Below are positions 1-13,218 of a stretch of 64,000 nt of DNA, one piece after another. The notes beneath the pieces were generated by a model. That model had not been told where the DNA came from and ran no database searches. It worked only from the letters and a program-made list of their open reading frames with translations. Position numbers and translations under genes: made by a program. The DNA is taken from positions 5,828,001 to 5,892,000 of the forward strand of contig OY751485.1 in the NCBI GenBank assembly GCA_963565915.1, written 5' to 3'. The stretch's first letter is position 1. The number at the start of each line of letters is the position of its first letter. Source of the DNA: Entoloma clypeatum. Taxonomy: Eukaryota > Basidiomycota > Agaricomycetes > Agaricales > Entolomataceae.

Positions 1-1562
1 TCCCCGTCCAAGTTCATCTCAATGCTGATGATCACCCCTGCAGTAAGTAAAATGTACCTCAGCTTCGCTATAGAAGGGCTAACCTGATATCTGGTGATAT
101 TTTTCCAAATGGTACAGACATACAGTAACTTAAATAACATGGAGAGATTAAGCTCCATGATTCTGATGATTCACAAAAACACCGCGCTTCTTTTTGCTCC
201 ACTGCGGTAACGATAAATATGCGGGGTAATGTATGTAACCAGTGCGTCAGGGGAAGAGGTTCTGTTCGGATTTTGCTCAAGGGACTGCCAGTGAGAGAGA
301 GCGTTGTTGGAGTAAGCATGTATGTACGTCGTTTTCTCTCGTGAGGCCAATAGATATCTGTACGTATGGTGTGGAGTCAACGCAGCCAATCGCGAAAAAG
401 CCATTCTTAGGAGGCGTGCACTTGTTCACTGCCACCGTTATGGAGGTGAAATTTGAGATAGTCAGACAATGAACGCCAAGGACGACATATGGGGGTTCCG
501 AATTCGAGGGAGGGATGTGGTAGAGGGGGGGGGGGATTTTTACATGCTGTAAGAGGGAAAGAACGTGCAAATTTTTTTTGGGCAGTGGTTTGGATATTAT
601 TACACGGGGACGTCTGGATCTCGTCGGGAACGGGGAGATCCGGGGCGTGTGCGGCGTGTTGGAGGGAATGGAATGGACGGGTCGCGCGTGGTGTAGTATG
701 TATGTAGTAGGTATGCAGACTTACTATAGCAGCATAGCGGTACACGTGGAATTAGGATGCACTGGGATGTGGTTTTGTATAATGGGTACATGTAATAATA
801 AAAGATGTCATGGGGTGGCCGGATGCGGATGCGGGGGTGGTCTGGAATCTGGATGCATTGATGATTGGCGTCTGGGACCCTGCAGGAATGCGTAAGCAGA
901 GTGAAAATCGGCGCGGTGTTTTTTTGTAAAACGAAAAAGATGGCCTGCAGTCTGATGTCAGGCCGGGCAGGATGTCGTGTCACCTTTTTTTTTTGAAAAT
1001 TTTGATGAATGGTGTCTGAATTATACATTGGGGATTGAAATTTCGTTTTTCATTTTTGATTTAGAGTTTTGAAAAGTGGGCATGGGCTGTGCCTGGATTC
1101 GTTCGAGTCGAGTCTAGGGGGAGATTCGTGTCAGTCGAGGGTCTGGTGGGTTGTGCGGGATGCGGGAGTTTTGGGTTAGCATTAAGAGAGGATCCGTCGT
1201 GGACGTGGGACGACACGAGCGTTTCTGGCAGTTTCGACCCGTATCTGGGGGAAAGGTCCGGAACGGGACATGACATGTGTGCATGGGTGACTAAATTCGG
1301 ACAACGCAAGTTTCCGAGGATTAAAAAAAATGACTAATATTATTATTATTGAAAACCGAGGTCGATGATCGTGTGAAGGAAAAAAAAATGGAGGAGTGTG
1401 GTTCATGCCAACGGACCTGGTCGTCTTGTTGTTTATTTAGATGCGCCCCAGTTTCAGGTTCCCATTTTCTTTTTTCCCCCCTCTACGTCTGCGTCTTTCG
1501 TCTGCCTCTCTCTCTCCCTCTCTCTGTTACTTGCCTCGCCTCTGCCTCGTGTGTCGATCAGG
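1..1562. other. Intergenic, no gene recognised
   Basis: Only short ORFs without recognisable protein character are present. There is a G run near 527-535 and a T run near 985-994. From about 1470 to 1545 the plus strand is strongly pyrimidine-rich (CT repeats), which is common in basidiomycete promoters and leads into the TATA box of the next gene. Confidence 0.5.
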
Positions 1563-1570
1563 TATATAAA
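1563..1570 (+). promoter_or_regulatory. TATA box of the Ser/Pro-rich gene
   Basis: The sequence TATATAAA lies 54 bp upstream of the ATG at 1624 and directly downstream of a CT-rich tract. Position and context fit a core promoter and support the upstream start chosen for this gene. Confidence 0.5.
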
Positions 1571-1623
1571 GTTAACCCCTCCGAGAACGTCGGCTACGCG
1601 GACCTTGGAATTATAGAAGAACC

Positions 1624-3893
1624 ATGAGATTATCAGCGGCGACGACAGCGTCATCAGCATCAACGCCTCGCTTCCAAGATGAGGGTAGAAGCAGAAGCGG
1701 AAGATCTGGTGGCGAGCCGGAGCCAGGAAGCCGGGCCACGCGCCTGTTGAGGAGGCAGGTGTGTTGTGTGTGTCTTTGTTGAATTGGAGCTGGTACTTAA
1801 AGTTTGTTAGATCCCCGAGTCCACCTCGACCACCCGAGCTCGTCTGAGCCTCTTCATGACCACCATGTCCCCGTCCCCTTCTCGGTCTGCCTCCCCTATG
1901 GCCTCCTCAGCACGTGCCACACGCCAACGCCAACGCCAGCAGCAACAAGACGAGCAAAGCAAGACAGAGCGGCTGCTAATGACCACCCTTCTCCGTGACG
2001 AGGACTCGTCACGGCCAACCCACCGGCGACGTCACTCCCATGCCGTCACTCCCCTGCGCTACGACCTCGACCATCCCCCTCCCACTTCCTCGTCTTCCTC
2101 GTCCCTCCTGTTTCAATCCGCGGCACGTGCACCCCCGTCGTTGTCACACACATCACACCGATCGCGATCGAGCACGCCGCGTCCATGCACCACCACCACC
2201 TCCACCACCACCTCTCCGCCATTCTCTCCGCTCGTCTATGGCGGCGACGCAGAGTTTGAGGTTACCCGTGCATATAAATCCACTCACACTCGTACCACCA
2301 CCAGCAAACGTGCAGAGTCCCCTTCCCCGCCATCGTCCTCATCTCTGCACCACGCCTCTGCGAGGTCGTCCCCTCTGTACCCATCCTCACCGCTGAAGCC
2401 GCAGTACCCGTACCCACACGACACAACCGTACTCGTCTCCACCCCCTCTTACCCCGAAACGCCCTCCAAGTCCCAGAAACGCCAGTCCCTCCCTGCCATG
2501 CCCCTGCCCATGACGCCCCCCGAAAAGGCGCTGCGGGCACGTTTGGAGCGCATGTTGCTTGCCGATGCGCATGCCGGAGACAAGGGCTGCGAGAGAGAGA
2601 GGGAAAGGAAAGGGAGCAACAACGAGGTCAGAGACGAAGCTGGCGGCTGGCCGTGGCGCCCTGCTGCTGAAGGGGATACGGTGAGCTTGCCCTTCCTTTC
2701 TCTGTCTCGTCTCTGTTTCTGAAGCAAAATCCGGAAAACAGGTATCAGCATCGACCTCGTCCTCTTCGCTCTCCAACTCACACTCAAAGTCGCGATCGAG
2801 ATCGACACTTCCGTCGTCACCTTCGCATTCTCCTGTTACAAACGCCACCAGGCCTCCGTCTGCCTTCGTGCACACCACAAGCACGACCCCGCTGACAGCA
2901 ACTTCACACGTAAACCCAGCAGCGCTCGTGCCCCTCCCAAAAACACCGCGGTCACCGAACCGTCCTCCGCCCCTCACGCTCCCCCGCACACCGATGACAC
3001 CACGCACGCCACAAACACAACCCCAGGCACAAATGTACGCGCATATACCGACGGCGGCCACCACTACGACTCCAAGATCGCCACCGTCACAACCCCAGAT
3101 GTATGCGCATATACCGCCAGTGACGACGCCACCGCCGCCCCCTCGGCCACCCCTGGCGAGACGGACGAGTACAAAGTCTGCGCCGCCGAGGGAACCGGTG
3201 ATGATGACCCCCCCGCCGACGCCGCCTTTACCTGGGTCCGGGTCACTGACGCCTTCTCGCGCAATTGGCTTACCTACAACAGGTGGGAGGGCCAGGTCGG
3301 TCGTTGTGGAGCCCTTGTCACCGCCGCCTGCGGGCCCGAGGTCGAGGTCAGTGTCGAGGACGCGGGGGTATCAAGGTTGTTTGGAGCAGTATCAGGAGCT
3401 GCGGATCCCTCCTGGGTTGCAGGACTATGGCCGGTCGCCTACTACTACTACTCACGACAGGCAGCACCAGAGGCGGGATGGGTACACTACACTGTCGCCG
3501 TTGCACATCTCGTGTCCTCCGTCGTACCCGACGCATGCGGATGCACGCCCGGCGATACATGTACATGCAGACTCGCACCCGAACTCGACCTCGACCTTGT
3601 CGCATTCACACTTAACACAGTTCAATGCCCGCAGAGCTTCGGAGAGATTGCGCTCGACGGAGGGGTATGTCTCGTTTGCGAGCGTGGAGGGGCTAGGGGA
3701 GCCGCCTGAGACGCCTGTTGAGGGTCCCGGTGGGGGGGAGGAGAGGAGAGGGAGGGGGTTGGGGATACGCTGGGGTGGTGGCGGTGGTAGTGTGGGGAGC
3801 AGTATCGGTGGTTTGGGAAAGGAGAGGGGTGGTGAGGGACGGAAAGGGTGGATTGGGTGGGTGTTGGGTGGTGTGGGTTCGACAGGGACGTGA
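1624..3893 (+). CDS. Ser/Pro/Thr-rich protein of unknown function
   Basis: Three exons join in phase: 1624-1758, 1811-2680 and 2742-3893, with introns of 52 and 61 bp, giving about 718 residues. The upstream ATG at 1624 is preferred to that at 1856 because its short exon splices in frame and follows a TATA box. The protein is disordered: Ser, Pro, Thr and Arg runs dominate, with many SP/TP dipeptides that could be phosphorylation sites. The segment QMYAHIP occurs twice in the second half (near 3030 and 3100). The tail is Gly-rich and ends in a small hydrophobic GWIGWVLGG stretch. I recognise no catalytic domain. It could be a signalling or cytoskeletal scaffold, but that is a guess. Confidence 0.75.
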
Positions 3894-6800
3894 GGTGGGG
3901 AGCGGGAGGTGGTGTGTGCACGGGGTGGCTTAGGGGGCTTTTCTTTGTGTGTGCATTTCCCTTTCCTTTGCTTGTTTGCTTGAGGGGGATGTTCATTATC
4001 ACCATCACCGTATTGTATTGTATGGAACTTAGTATTTTTGTCCTTGGTCTTCCTCGTTTCTATGATGTACAATTTTATTTTATTTTTGAACTTCTTTCTT
4101 TACGCATACATAGTATTATCCGTCTGTTCTCCCCGCCAGTCGAACGTTTGTAAACCCTCTCTCCCTGCAATGAAACGCGGGCTAACGGGTGTTTTGTTTA
4201 GGCTGCAGGATTCCCCCTCCCCCGCGTGTTTATTTGACACCTCACTTGGGACTGGACTTCGCCGCAGCACCGCGGGGGGGGGGGGCACATCTTTATGCCG
4301 TTTGTCTCTACCGCATTCTTCCGGTCCGGGGAAAGATGAAAGATGATAATGATGACGACGAGGATGATGGGATGAACGAGCGAGCAACTTTCCAGGGAGG
4401 ACGACGACGACGCGATGGATATGATTTTTTTTTTTTGTAACCACAATACGTTGGATTTGGATGGACGAAATCGATTTTTTTTTTCTTCGGTGTTATTGCT
4501 GGATCCAATCGGAAAGAACGGACCCGGAGGGGGGCGTGAATTTCAATGTCAATGTGAAATGAACGGTCTTCGCCATGCCTCGCCACAACGTACGCCAGAC
4601 CCCGGGTGGACTCCGGTGTGTTCTTGCGGGAAAACCTGATTTATGTAGATCCGGAATTTGACGACACGGCTCTTGCTTCTCTCTCTTGCAATGGTGATGT
4701 GGTGGCGGTGTGGGGGGTTTGACGTTGACGTAGGGGTTAATGATGATGATATTGTGTCCCCTTCAATCAATCCCTTTGCCGAGGGAGTGACGAGTTGACC
4801 TCTTCTTCTCTTGGGTTTGGATGGGGTTAGGGGTTGAGTTCCTCCTCCTCCTCCTCCGCAGCCGCCGCCGCTAGGTTCGTTCAAAAAGGGTGTCCAAGTA
4901 TTGCCGTCGTCGTGGTCGTCATGAGAAGGTGCGGTGTGAGTTGAGTTGAAAGATATTTGTCCTCCTCGTGGCCGGCGTCAATTTGCCTGTACCTTTTGTC
5001 GCTTGACCTTGTCAACTCTTTGTGGACTCTCTGCTTGCGTCGCCTTCTTGCTCTCTCTCCCTCTCTCGATTATTTTCATTGGGATTACTGGTGAGATTTC
5101 TTCTTATCTGGGTTCTAGCTTCTGATAACTAATCGTTTAGTGTGTCTGCACACATACTGTACATACACGAAATGCTTTGCATTGAAGAAAGCCTCTGCTT
5201 CAAAAGAATATCAAATTCGCCGAGAATCGGCGCGAAGTCGGATATATCGGTCTTCGTTTGGTTTTGTACGATAAGTCGATCAAACCATGCGCAGTAAGTA
5301 CACGTTGCAAACCACAAATATGTGAGATTCCAATCGACTTGTCGTTGTTTTAGTGATTCAAGGTTAATCTGACAGATGATTTTCGGTTTGGTGAGTCTGT
5401 AGATCATCGCAATTGCAATTGAGAGTTCATTTGGAATTGGGTGGGGTAGCTCAGGGTAGCTCGTGTCTATTCTTTATTTATTTTCGGATTCTGGAGTCAT
5501 TTTGAAAGGAAACTTCCATGGGCTATAAATCGGGCCATTGGATTTTGCATTGCTCCCGGAGCCGCCATCCCTTTGACTGTGCTAATACCTGGGGTGATTG
5601 GACGGATGTCCGATGGAGTGTCCTTCTTTGGGGCCTTTGCGGAACCCTTACGTTTTTTTTTTGAATCGGGAGGAAACGGGGATTGCCTTTGACTTGATCT
5701 GGAGAAAACGTGCCCAACTTCGACTTCCCCCCGGTGTTCGTGGAACTCTGGATTTCCAGGTCATCGATGGTCAGTGATCGTGTGCAGATAGTGTTATCTA
5801 CTGCACCTCCGCCCCCCATGATCGTGCCCTTGGTTGGATTCCTATCGATCTTGTGAGTAGATTGAAGGCCGATACACGAGGCGTTGAAATCTGGGGTACT
5901 GACGTGTTATTGGGTTGCCGTATGTAAATCTCAGGCTGCTCCTAGCTGCTCCTGCTAGTGCGAGTCGGAGGGGGATAGCAATGGGTCGGTTACTTTTTTT
6001 AATTTTAATTTTGCGCATGGTTGACTTAAGCGACACTGAGCTCGCGTATGTATGTACCTGCAGATCGAGGATTTACTATATATATGTACGTACCGGTGTT
6101 CCTAGGTGTTCCTGCGGCTTTTAGAACCTGAGCGCGTGATGTGGTCGTGAGGCTTGGCACGAGGAAGACTCTGGTGCCTGCCGTAAAAGTGGAGACTCTT
6201 TCCGACATGTGAAAGAAAGCCGAACCAACGGACCTTGTGTCGCGCTGCACTCATGAGAAATCGAGGGAAGTCGTGACTCGTATGTATATTGGGAGCCGAG
6301 AGGGGTTTGTCGCTCAGTGCGTCGGTGCTTGGTAGGGAACGTGGCGATCCTATTATGAAAAGAACGAGGCGAGTGGTCAGTGGGGGGTTCGCTCGCTGCC
6401 GCCTGCTGCGCCCAAGTCTTGGCCATGTCCTAGACCTTCGACGTAACCAGGGCTCGGGTTCTCTTGGGTGCAACACGAACGGCCGGGGTGAGATGCTTGG
6501 CCTACATAAATGTAAGAGATGGAGGGAACTCGGATATATTTGGACGATCCACCACGTTCAAGTTCGCTTCTTGATGGAAGTCCATGGGATTTGTGGCCTT
6601 GGCCGATTTGGCTCCGGAGACTTGAACTAGGTTGGTCTCCGTCGATCAATCGCTAGCCATGCATCAGAGAGATTAGATATTATCTCGCGCAGTCTTTCTG
6701 GTAATGGTGACGACGTGGAAGAATAGAATGTTTTCGCACGACCAGCATGGGAATGTTGGTGTAAGGATCTCTAGATCTCTAGATCTGACGAGATGTGAAA

Positions 6801-7050
6801 GTTCTTACTTAGAGGTCGCGTCGATCCTTTTTAGTACAATGTCCACCTTCATGTCCAAAAAAAACGTCGTACAAAACAGTATGCAAAAAAAGACTGGACC
6901 CCTGTAAAACAGACTTGAGCCCGGCTTTTTCCTGGTGCATCAAGGAACCACGTGCTGGGAACTTTAGCAACTGAACTTCAAAATGAATTCAAGTTTTGCC
7001 CGGACGACTACTTACTGAAAATCTCCACGTACATATTGTACGTCACGAAG
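3894..7050. other. Long gene-poor stretch
   Basis: About 3.1 kb without a convincing gene. Visible features are a 13-G run near 4267-4279, a GAT/GAC-rich patch at 4328-4372, T runs near 4423 and 4475, a CTC/GCC triplet patch at 4842-4872, and a direct repeat of TCTCTAGA near 6770-6785. ORFs up to about 120 codons lack protein-like composition. A fast-evolving or non-coding transcript cannot be excluded. Confidence 0.45.
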
Positions 7051-8665
7051 ATGGCCTCCTGGGAATCCGATAGCGGGTGTGAGTCTACTAGTACTCACTC
7101 AGCGCAATCAGTAAGTTCAAAAATTTCTGGAAGAAATCTTTAATGACAAAACTGCCCATCCTCGTCATCGTCTTTTGCAGCTCGATGACCCCTACGTCTG
7201 CATCAAACACCTGAATGACCGCGTCCTGCCTCTGCCCGAAAGGTTCCAGGTCCACGAGATGCTCTCTCAAGCAGAGGATGACCTTGAGTCGCTCGATCTC
7301 AAGATTTCACGCGTCCAGGCTCTACTCGACTCTCTCTTCGATGAACGCGAGCAACGCACGTCACGCATGGAAACCTTAAGAGCCATGGTCGCACCCCACA
7401 AACGTCTTCCGCGCGAGCTCCTTTCCGAAATCTTTGTCCTTGCCGCTTCCGATGACTCCCCTGTCAGCGTCCCGTTGGAACGGCCAGCCTATTGGTTGGA
7501 GTGCAGATGGAAACTGACACGCATTTGCTCTCGGTGGCGCCAAGTAGCGTTGAACGAGCCCCGTCTTTGGAATCGCGTAAGGCTTTTGGAAGGTTGCACA
7601 ACCGCAGGGACCAAGGTGACAGCAGAGAACCAGCTCCGCAGGAGCGCTCGGTCATTACTTGATCTGAGGGTTGATTTTGATTCCGACAGCTCACCAGAGC
7701 CAGTCATCTCCTTGATTGTGCCACATTTAGACCGCGTCAAAACCTTGTGGCTGGATGTTTCTGCCGCATTCATGCCCGAATTTCTGTCCTTGCGCTCCAC
7801 CATGTCCGCGTTGACGGAGATCATCGTAGTGTTTATGGATACACTTGATTTTCCTTCCGGTAGCTGTCACGTATTCGAGGGAGCTAATAGCTTGCGGAAG
7901 CTGATCATGAAACCTATCATTCGCCCAGGCAGTTACCATGAAGTTGTTTTCCCTCAGGAGTTACACCTTCCTTGGCATCAACTCACACGACTCGATTTTT
8001 CCGACGTGTTTATGTACGCCCCTACGCTCCACCAACTGCTCTCACAGTGTTCAAAACTCGTCTCATTAGCAGTAAAGATCGCCGAGGATTATGCGACAGA
8101 AGACAACGCCACTGATACAATTCCCCTTCCGCACCTCGAAGAGCTGCAGTTGTCACTCAATATACCCGTCTTATTAGCTAAAAGTCTGCGTGTTCTCGTT
8201 GTTCCTGCTCTATCCGTCTTGAAATTCGAGGAGGCCCGGGAAACGGATACCAACCTCCGTGCCTTTGCCGACCTATTGTACCGTTCATCCTCGCCTCTTG
8301 TGACACTTGAAATGAAGGTCGCCTGTTACGAAGATCTAGGATCCATCCTCGAACACTGTCCATCGCTTCTGTCTTTGATAGCACCCCAGTCCTACCTTCG
8401 ACTGCCCTCCATCCAGAAAATGAGTCGGGGTGCGTGGGTGCCGAAGATGGAATCTATCCATTGCAAGATCAATAATGACGCTGAAGACGCGTTCTATGAC
8501 CTGCTAGAGACAAGATGGGGGGCCGAAGTAGGATTGCCGAAGTCGGAGCAACGACTCTTATCCCACGTTCAAATCTCTGTCCATGGTGCAGACTTGTTCC
8601 GTCCTAGGGACAGGTTATTGCAGATCCAGGAGCGACTGGGACGCAGATGGATAGTGGTTTGGTGA
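7051..8665 (+). CDS. F-box protein (Agaricomycete F-box/LRR type)
   Basis: Exon 1 is 7051-7110 and exon 2 is 7181-8665. The 70-bp intron (GTAAGT...TTTTGCAG) joins in phase 0, giving 514 residues. After a short acidic/Ser N-terminus comes a heptad-like helix (about residues 45-85). The F-box core follows: LPRELLSEIF, then WKLTRICSRWRQVALNEPRLW. The rest shows irregular Leu-rich repeats. In this family the F-box binds Skp1 of an SCF ubiquitin ligase and the repeats choose the substrate. The substrate cannot be told from sequence. Such genes are strongly expanded in mushroom-forming fungi. The gene looks intact. Confidence 0.88.
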
Positions 8666-9063
8666 TCACAATATCCCCTCGTGCTACCAGAATTATCATC
8701 CTGTTGAATCCTTTATCTTCTCTTGGGCTACTTGCTGGCAGTGCGAGATGATTAAAATTTAGGTATGCAATGATAAACCCTGGCGGTCAGCGTGAAATGA
8801 CGACTTTGTGAATCGCCAAGGTGCATCATGCGTGAAGCCAGATATCTCATTGGGGGGTTGATCCTGTCACATCGGGTCCCGGACAGCGATACGATCTGCA
8901 GTCCATATGCTTGAGTACATCGTGTGCGGGGATTATGTGAGCCTACATCTTTCGTACCATTTAGTCATCCCAAGTGGAGTGAATCTCCAAGCCAAAATGC
9001 CTTAAAAAGCCCACTCTGCTGATATAACCCCCCCTTCAACTCCCCTCACGGCAAGTGTATGCG
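8666..9063. other. Intergenic promoter region
   Basis: This 398-bp spacer lies between two same-strand genes. A GATATAA sequence about 45 bp before the next ATG, followed by a C run, is a plausible core promoter for the oxidoreductase. Nothing else is recognised. Confidence 0.4.
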
Positions 9064-10743
9064 ATGGCGCCTATTAGGAATGCTCGCGCTCTGTTCAATT
9101 CGGTCCCCATCGGTGAGTCCATCGAAATACTTCTGACCACCTTCTCCTGAACGAGAAACGCTGCAGGTTTGCCGGAACCCGGAAAGACGATCGTGTATGA
9201 TGAATCGCAAACGATCGACGTGGAAAATGTTCCTTTGAACGGCGGGATCCTCGTCCGGATCCTCATTCTTTCCATCGATCCTTACATGAGAGGGAGGATG
9301 CGCGCTCCGGAGGTCGAATCGTACGTCGTAAGTCTCTACCGTTCTCAACAGACCCACCTTCGATGAGCAACTGATCGTGGCTTTTGGAACGTGTGCAGCC
9401 AGCATTCACTCTCGGACAACCGTGAGTCCAACCAAGCACCGCTTTCCTGTGGATGGGAGTGTCATCTGAATTACTTATTTTGCGATGATGAAGGTTGGGG
9501 GGCAGTGGCGTCGGAGTAGTCGTCCGCTCTGAGAATGTTGATGTCAAAGTTGGGGTTCACGTTGGGGGTTACTTTGGTAAGTCCTGGGCCTCTTCCCCTT
9601 CGGCTTATGTATTGAGGACCCTCGAGCGCATCAGGAATACCAGATATTCCCGAACTTTCAGGGCCTGAAGGTTATTGAGAATAAAGAGGGGTTGCCTTGG
9701 TCAGTCTATGTCGGAGCTGCAGGGATGCCGGGTGAGTCTTCCTCGTCAGAAGAAACGTTGGTCTTTATGAAGACTCGATTGTCTACAGGCAAGACAGCCT
9801 TCATGGCTTGGAAGGAGTATTCTCGTGCCAAAAAGGTGCAACATCATTGTCTTGCCTGCATGAATGCGGACCCATGCCTTTGAAAGGGAGAAACCGTTTT
9901 CGTGACTACTGGAGGAGGGCCCGTTGGATCGTAAGGCCGAATGTTTCCTCCAAACGCGAACGAACAATGACTGGTATCCAGGCTCGTCATCCAGCTCGCA
10001 AAGCTCGACGGCTTGAAAGTTATTGCCTCTGCGGGATCTGATGAAAAGGTCAAATTCATGAAAGACATCGGTGCTGACGTCGCTTTCAATTACAAGACAA
10101 CGAGCACGAAGGAGGTGTTGGAGAAGGAGGGACCTATCGATATGTGAGCTCGAACACGTCGCAGCTGCCTTTGTTTTTTCTTCTCATTGAACATGACCAT
10201 TGGATATGCAGATTCTGGGACAACGTCGGCGGTGAGATTCTGGACCTTGCACTCAACGCTGCCAACGTGAATGGCCGTTTCATCGTCAGTCGATCCCCTC
10301 TCTCGGTGCATGAGAGGAGTGCTAACTTATGGTCTTCCCCCCCGACTAGGAATGCGGGATGATATCAGGTATTTGTCGGTACACTCATGCTCAATCGCGC
10401 GTCCTCACACAGTGGCTTGTAGGATACAACGGAGCAGGAAAGCCTATCGAGGTAAGCTGGAAAGGTCTCGAGGCACGCAAACGAGGCTAACCGACAATTC
10501 CTATCGTAGAACCTCGCCATGGTCATCGGTAAATCGCTTACGATTACTGGCTTCATCGTCTCGCGTATCGAGGCCAAGTACAACGCCGAATTCTACGACG
10601 TCGTTCCGGCGAAACTGGCCTCTGGTGAACTGAAATATACCGAAGAGGTCACCAAGGGGTTAGATAAGATTGGGGAGGTCTTTGCAGCCGTGTTGGGAGG
10701 GACGAACAAGGCCAAGGCTGTGATTCAGGTTGCTGAAGAATAA
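9064..10743 (+). CDS. NADP-dependent medium-chain reductase (alkenal/LTB4 12-hydroxydehydrogenase type)
   Basis: Twelve small exons join in phase to 342 residues, the usual family length: 9064-9112, 9167-9327, 9399-9421, 9494-9576, 9627-9731, 9789-9835, 9887-9930, 9982-10143, 10212-10284, 10350-10368, 10423-10451, 10510-10743. Family hallmarks are SIDPYMRGRM near the N-terminus, GVGVVVRSENVDVKVG, the Gly-rich nucleotide loop TTGGGPVGS, WDNVGGEILDLAL and ECGMISGYNG. No zinc-binding Cys/His set is seen, as expected for this zinc-free branch of the MDR superfamily. Family members reduce the C=C bond of enals, enones or prostaglandin-like substrates with NADPH in the cytosol. The true substrate is unknown. 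It is convergent with the dioxygenase gene at 11230. Confidence 0.9.
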
Positions 10744-11229
10744 ATATCAATAAATTGGGGGAGTTTGGTTCCACGGACGTTCGCGCGCCTAGTTCTCGAC
10801 TTTTAGGTCCCTAAGGGGGCTTTGTAGAATTAAATACTTTTGAGTGGCCACAAATCAAATAGCATTGTTTTCACCTCGTCATAGATGGTCTGCTTCCTTT
10901 GTGAACACGTATGTAGGATATATCTGCTTCGTGAGGATTTGAATGATATCCGACATGTGGAGACTCCGCTTGCATGCTGAGATACTGCCCTTTCATTTGG
11001 ATCTAGACTCACTCCGATGCATAGGTTGAACGAGATCATGGACAGGCAACTGCCTGATAGATTACATGCTCATGCTCCCGTCTGTAGCCTAAGTCATTGT
11101 CCCCTTTTATTCACGAGTAAGTAGTGTGTACAAAGTGCGCAACTAGAAGGATGCTTGTAAGGATCAGAATCCGATAATATCATTGATGCTTACTTGGCAT
11201 CGAGCACCGACAATGACCGAATGCTCCAG
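10744..11229. other. Convergent 3' intergenic region
   Basis: This 486-bp stretch lies between the stop codons of two convergent genes. It is AT-richer than its surroundings and should hold both polyadenylation regions. No other feature is seen. Confidence 0.4.
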
Positions 11230-12768
11230 TCAATAAGCAATCCCAGCACTTGGTAACCCATCTGGAAAATACTTCTTGAAGAGTTGCGGGTAATGTTTCT
11301 CTGCGACATCGGGATGGCTCCTGGGGAGACAGGCCAGGGGGAAGATCGTTGGTACATGAGATGAAGATCAAAAGCAGATAGGCATGAATCCGTACTTCAC
11401 CCTTCCAATGAGCCTGACCATTCCTGCCGGTTCGCGATCAAATTCGTTCATGTTGGTAGCTGGAAAATGGTATAAGAAGGCATTCGCCGATTTTACCACG
11501 GGAACGAGAGAAAATGAAGCGGAATGCTAACATTCGGTAATGACGACTGTTCCTCTGCTCTCTTTCAGCTGCAATATCTCCGGCGGGACTGTCGATCATA
11601 GGAAAATAATGAGTTAGAGGAAGGGATGGGAGAAGAAAGACGAAAACGCACAAACCAAGACATTGTCCGCTAACTTCACATCTAAACCTATGCTTTGGAA
11701 AAACGGGACTGAGTACCTCGGCGTTGCCGGCTCACCGGGTGCCGCGCGGGGCGACACGACACGATGCGAGGTCGCGCGTGCTAGGCCCTGTGTGACGAAT
11801 TCAAGAGCTAGGAGTTTGGAAGGAATATTTGTAAATAGACAACGAAAGAAAAAAGGTAAAGAGGATATAGCTACCTTTGCCGATATTGACAACAAACGTG
11901 CCAGGAATAGGAGGAACGTCTATCCAGTCACCGGAGAGGTTCTGGACTTGCAGGCCGTTATGCGGCGAAGCTTGTAGAAGCTGAAAGTGTACGTTTCCCC
12001 GATCCGTCGATTTAGACTGGGTTCAAAGTATACGCACGAACGTCAAAAACCTAGCGTCGTAATGCGGGCCTACACCTTGATCATTCGCGTCTGCCTCGGT
12101 GACGGTGGGGTACTTGACGATCTTGCCACGGTGCTGTACGTTCTCGTCGGTGTCGTAAAACTTGTTCAGCGCATCAGGTGGAAGACCAAATGATTCGGCG
12201 AGCAGGGAGATGAAGGTGTATGACAAGTCTTGGACTTGCTCGAGGTATCGCTCCACAATTGTGCGGAAGCCTGGGATGACAGATTCTTCCGGCCACTGAT
12301 TCGCAAAACATAGGCATCAAGAAGACAATGATACGAAGAACGAACCTGAGAGGGACCCCAAACCCTCCAGTGCTCGGGTATTCTTTCCACGTCGTCCTTC
12401 CACTTCGTTTCATACCTCGTCGCGAAATCAAACTGCTCGCGGTTATCCACCTTCCCCTTTGTCAACTCTGCGCCCAACCTCGAGTACCCCAGGAAATGCG
12501 GCGAATGCACCATCCGGATCTTTTCCTTCTCCTCTTGAGGAAGCGCAAAGAGCTTGGGGATGTAGTCGAGGAGGGCATCGATGGTGGAGTTGGGGACAGT
12601 GTGGTTGGAGAGGTAGAGGAATCCTACGTTTATGAGAGCGTGTTGGAGCTGTGCGATGAAGAGAGGCTTGATAGAGGGGGAAGAGAGGAGGGAATAATCG
12701 AGGACGGGGACGCTGGAAAAGTTGGCGCCGGCATCTATCGAGGGCAGCTGGTTAGTGATCGAGGACAT
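11230..12768 (-). CDS. 2-oxoglutarate/Fe(II) dioxygenase, copy A (isopenicillin N synthase-like)
   Basis: Seven exons (minus strand: 12768-12346, 12295-12038, 11980-11875, 11807-11652, 11588-11532, 11459-11396, 11320-11230) encode 384 residues. The N-terminal half matches the DIOX_N type (VPVLDYSLL, GFLYLSNHTVP). The C-terminal jelly roll carries the iron triad His219-x-Asp221 (GPHYDARF) and His277 (ATSHRV), and the 2-oxoglutarate-binding Arg293-Tyr-Ser295. The enzyme is therefore expected to be active. This superfamily hydroxylates or oxidises small molecules. The substrate is unknown. The start at 12768 is chosen by comparison with copy B; an in-frame ATG at 12810 exists. Copy B lies at 22950-24473 in opposite orientation with the same exon pattern. 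Confidence 0.9.
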
Positions 12769-13218
12769 CGCCAAGTCCAATCGATAATCCGTCGGACCGG
12801 CCGTGTGCACATGAGCAGCCCCGAGTCAGCGCCGGCGAGGGAGGCTTGTAAGTATCCTGGTTTGTCCGAGTCGGCGAAATGCCGGAGTGATTCGGCCCTG
12901 AGCCATCTCCAGAAATCTCTTTTGCGGTTGTGAACGTTTCCATAGCGGTTTTCAATATTTGGAAGATCATAATTACTAAATTTAGAATTACAGTGTTAGG
13001 GGTTATTTGTCCCATCGCGTCACCAAACGACTCGGGAGTACTCACTGATCATTGTCGCAGGTTGTACTTCCTGGCAAGTTCCAACCATATGCGTATGCAG
13101 ACAAAGGCCCATTCTTCCACTAATACCTTCGAATTCCGTTGGCCAAGGTGTCTTGGTTTCAGATGCGGAACCCCGACAAAATGAGACAGGATTGCCAACT
13201 CTACTCCTATTTCCCATC
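12769..13218. other. Divergent intergenic region
   Basis: This 450-bp stretch lies between the dioxygenase (minus) and the F-box pseudogene (plus). It should contain the dioxygenase promoter. No clear TATA box or repeat is seen. Confidence 0.35.
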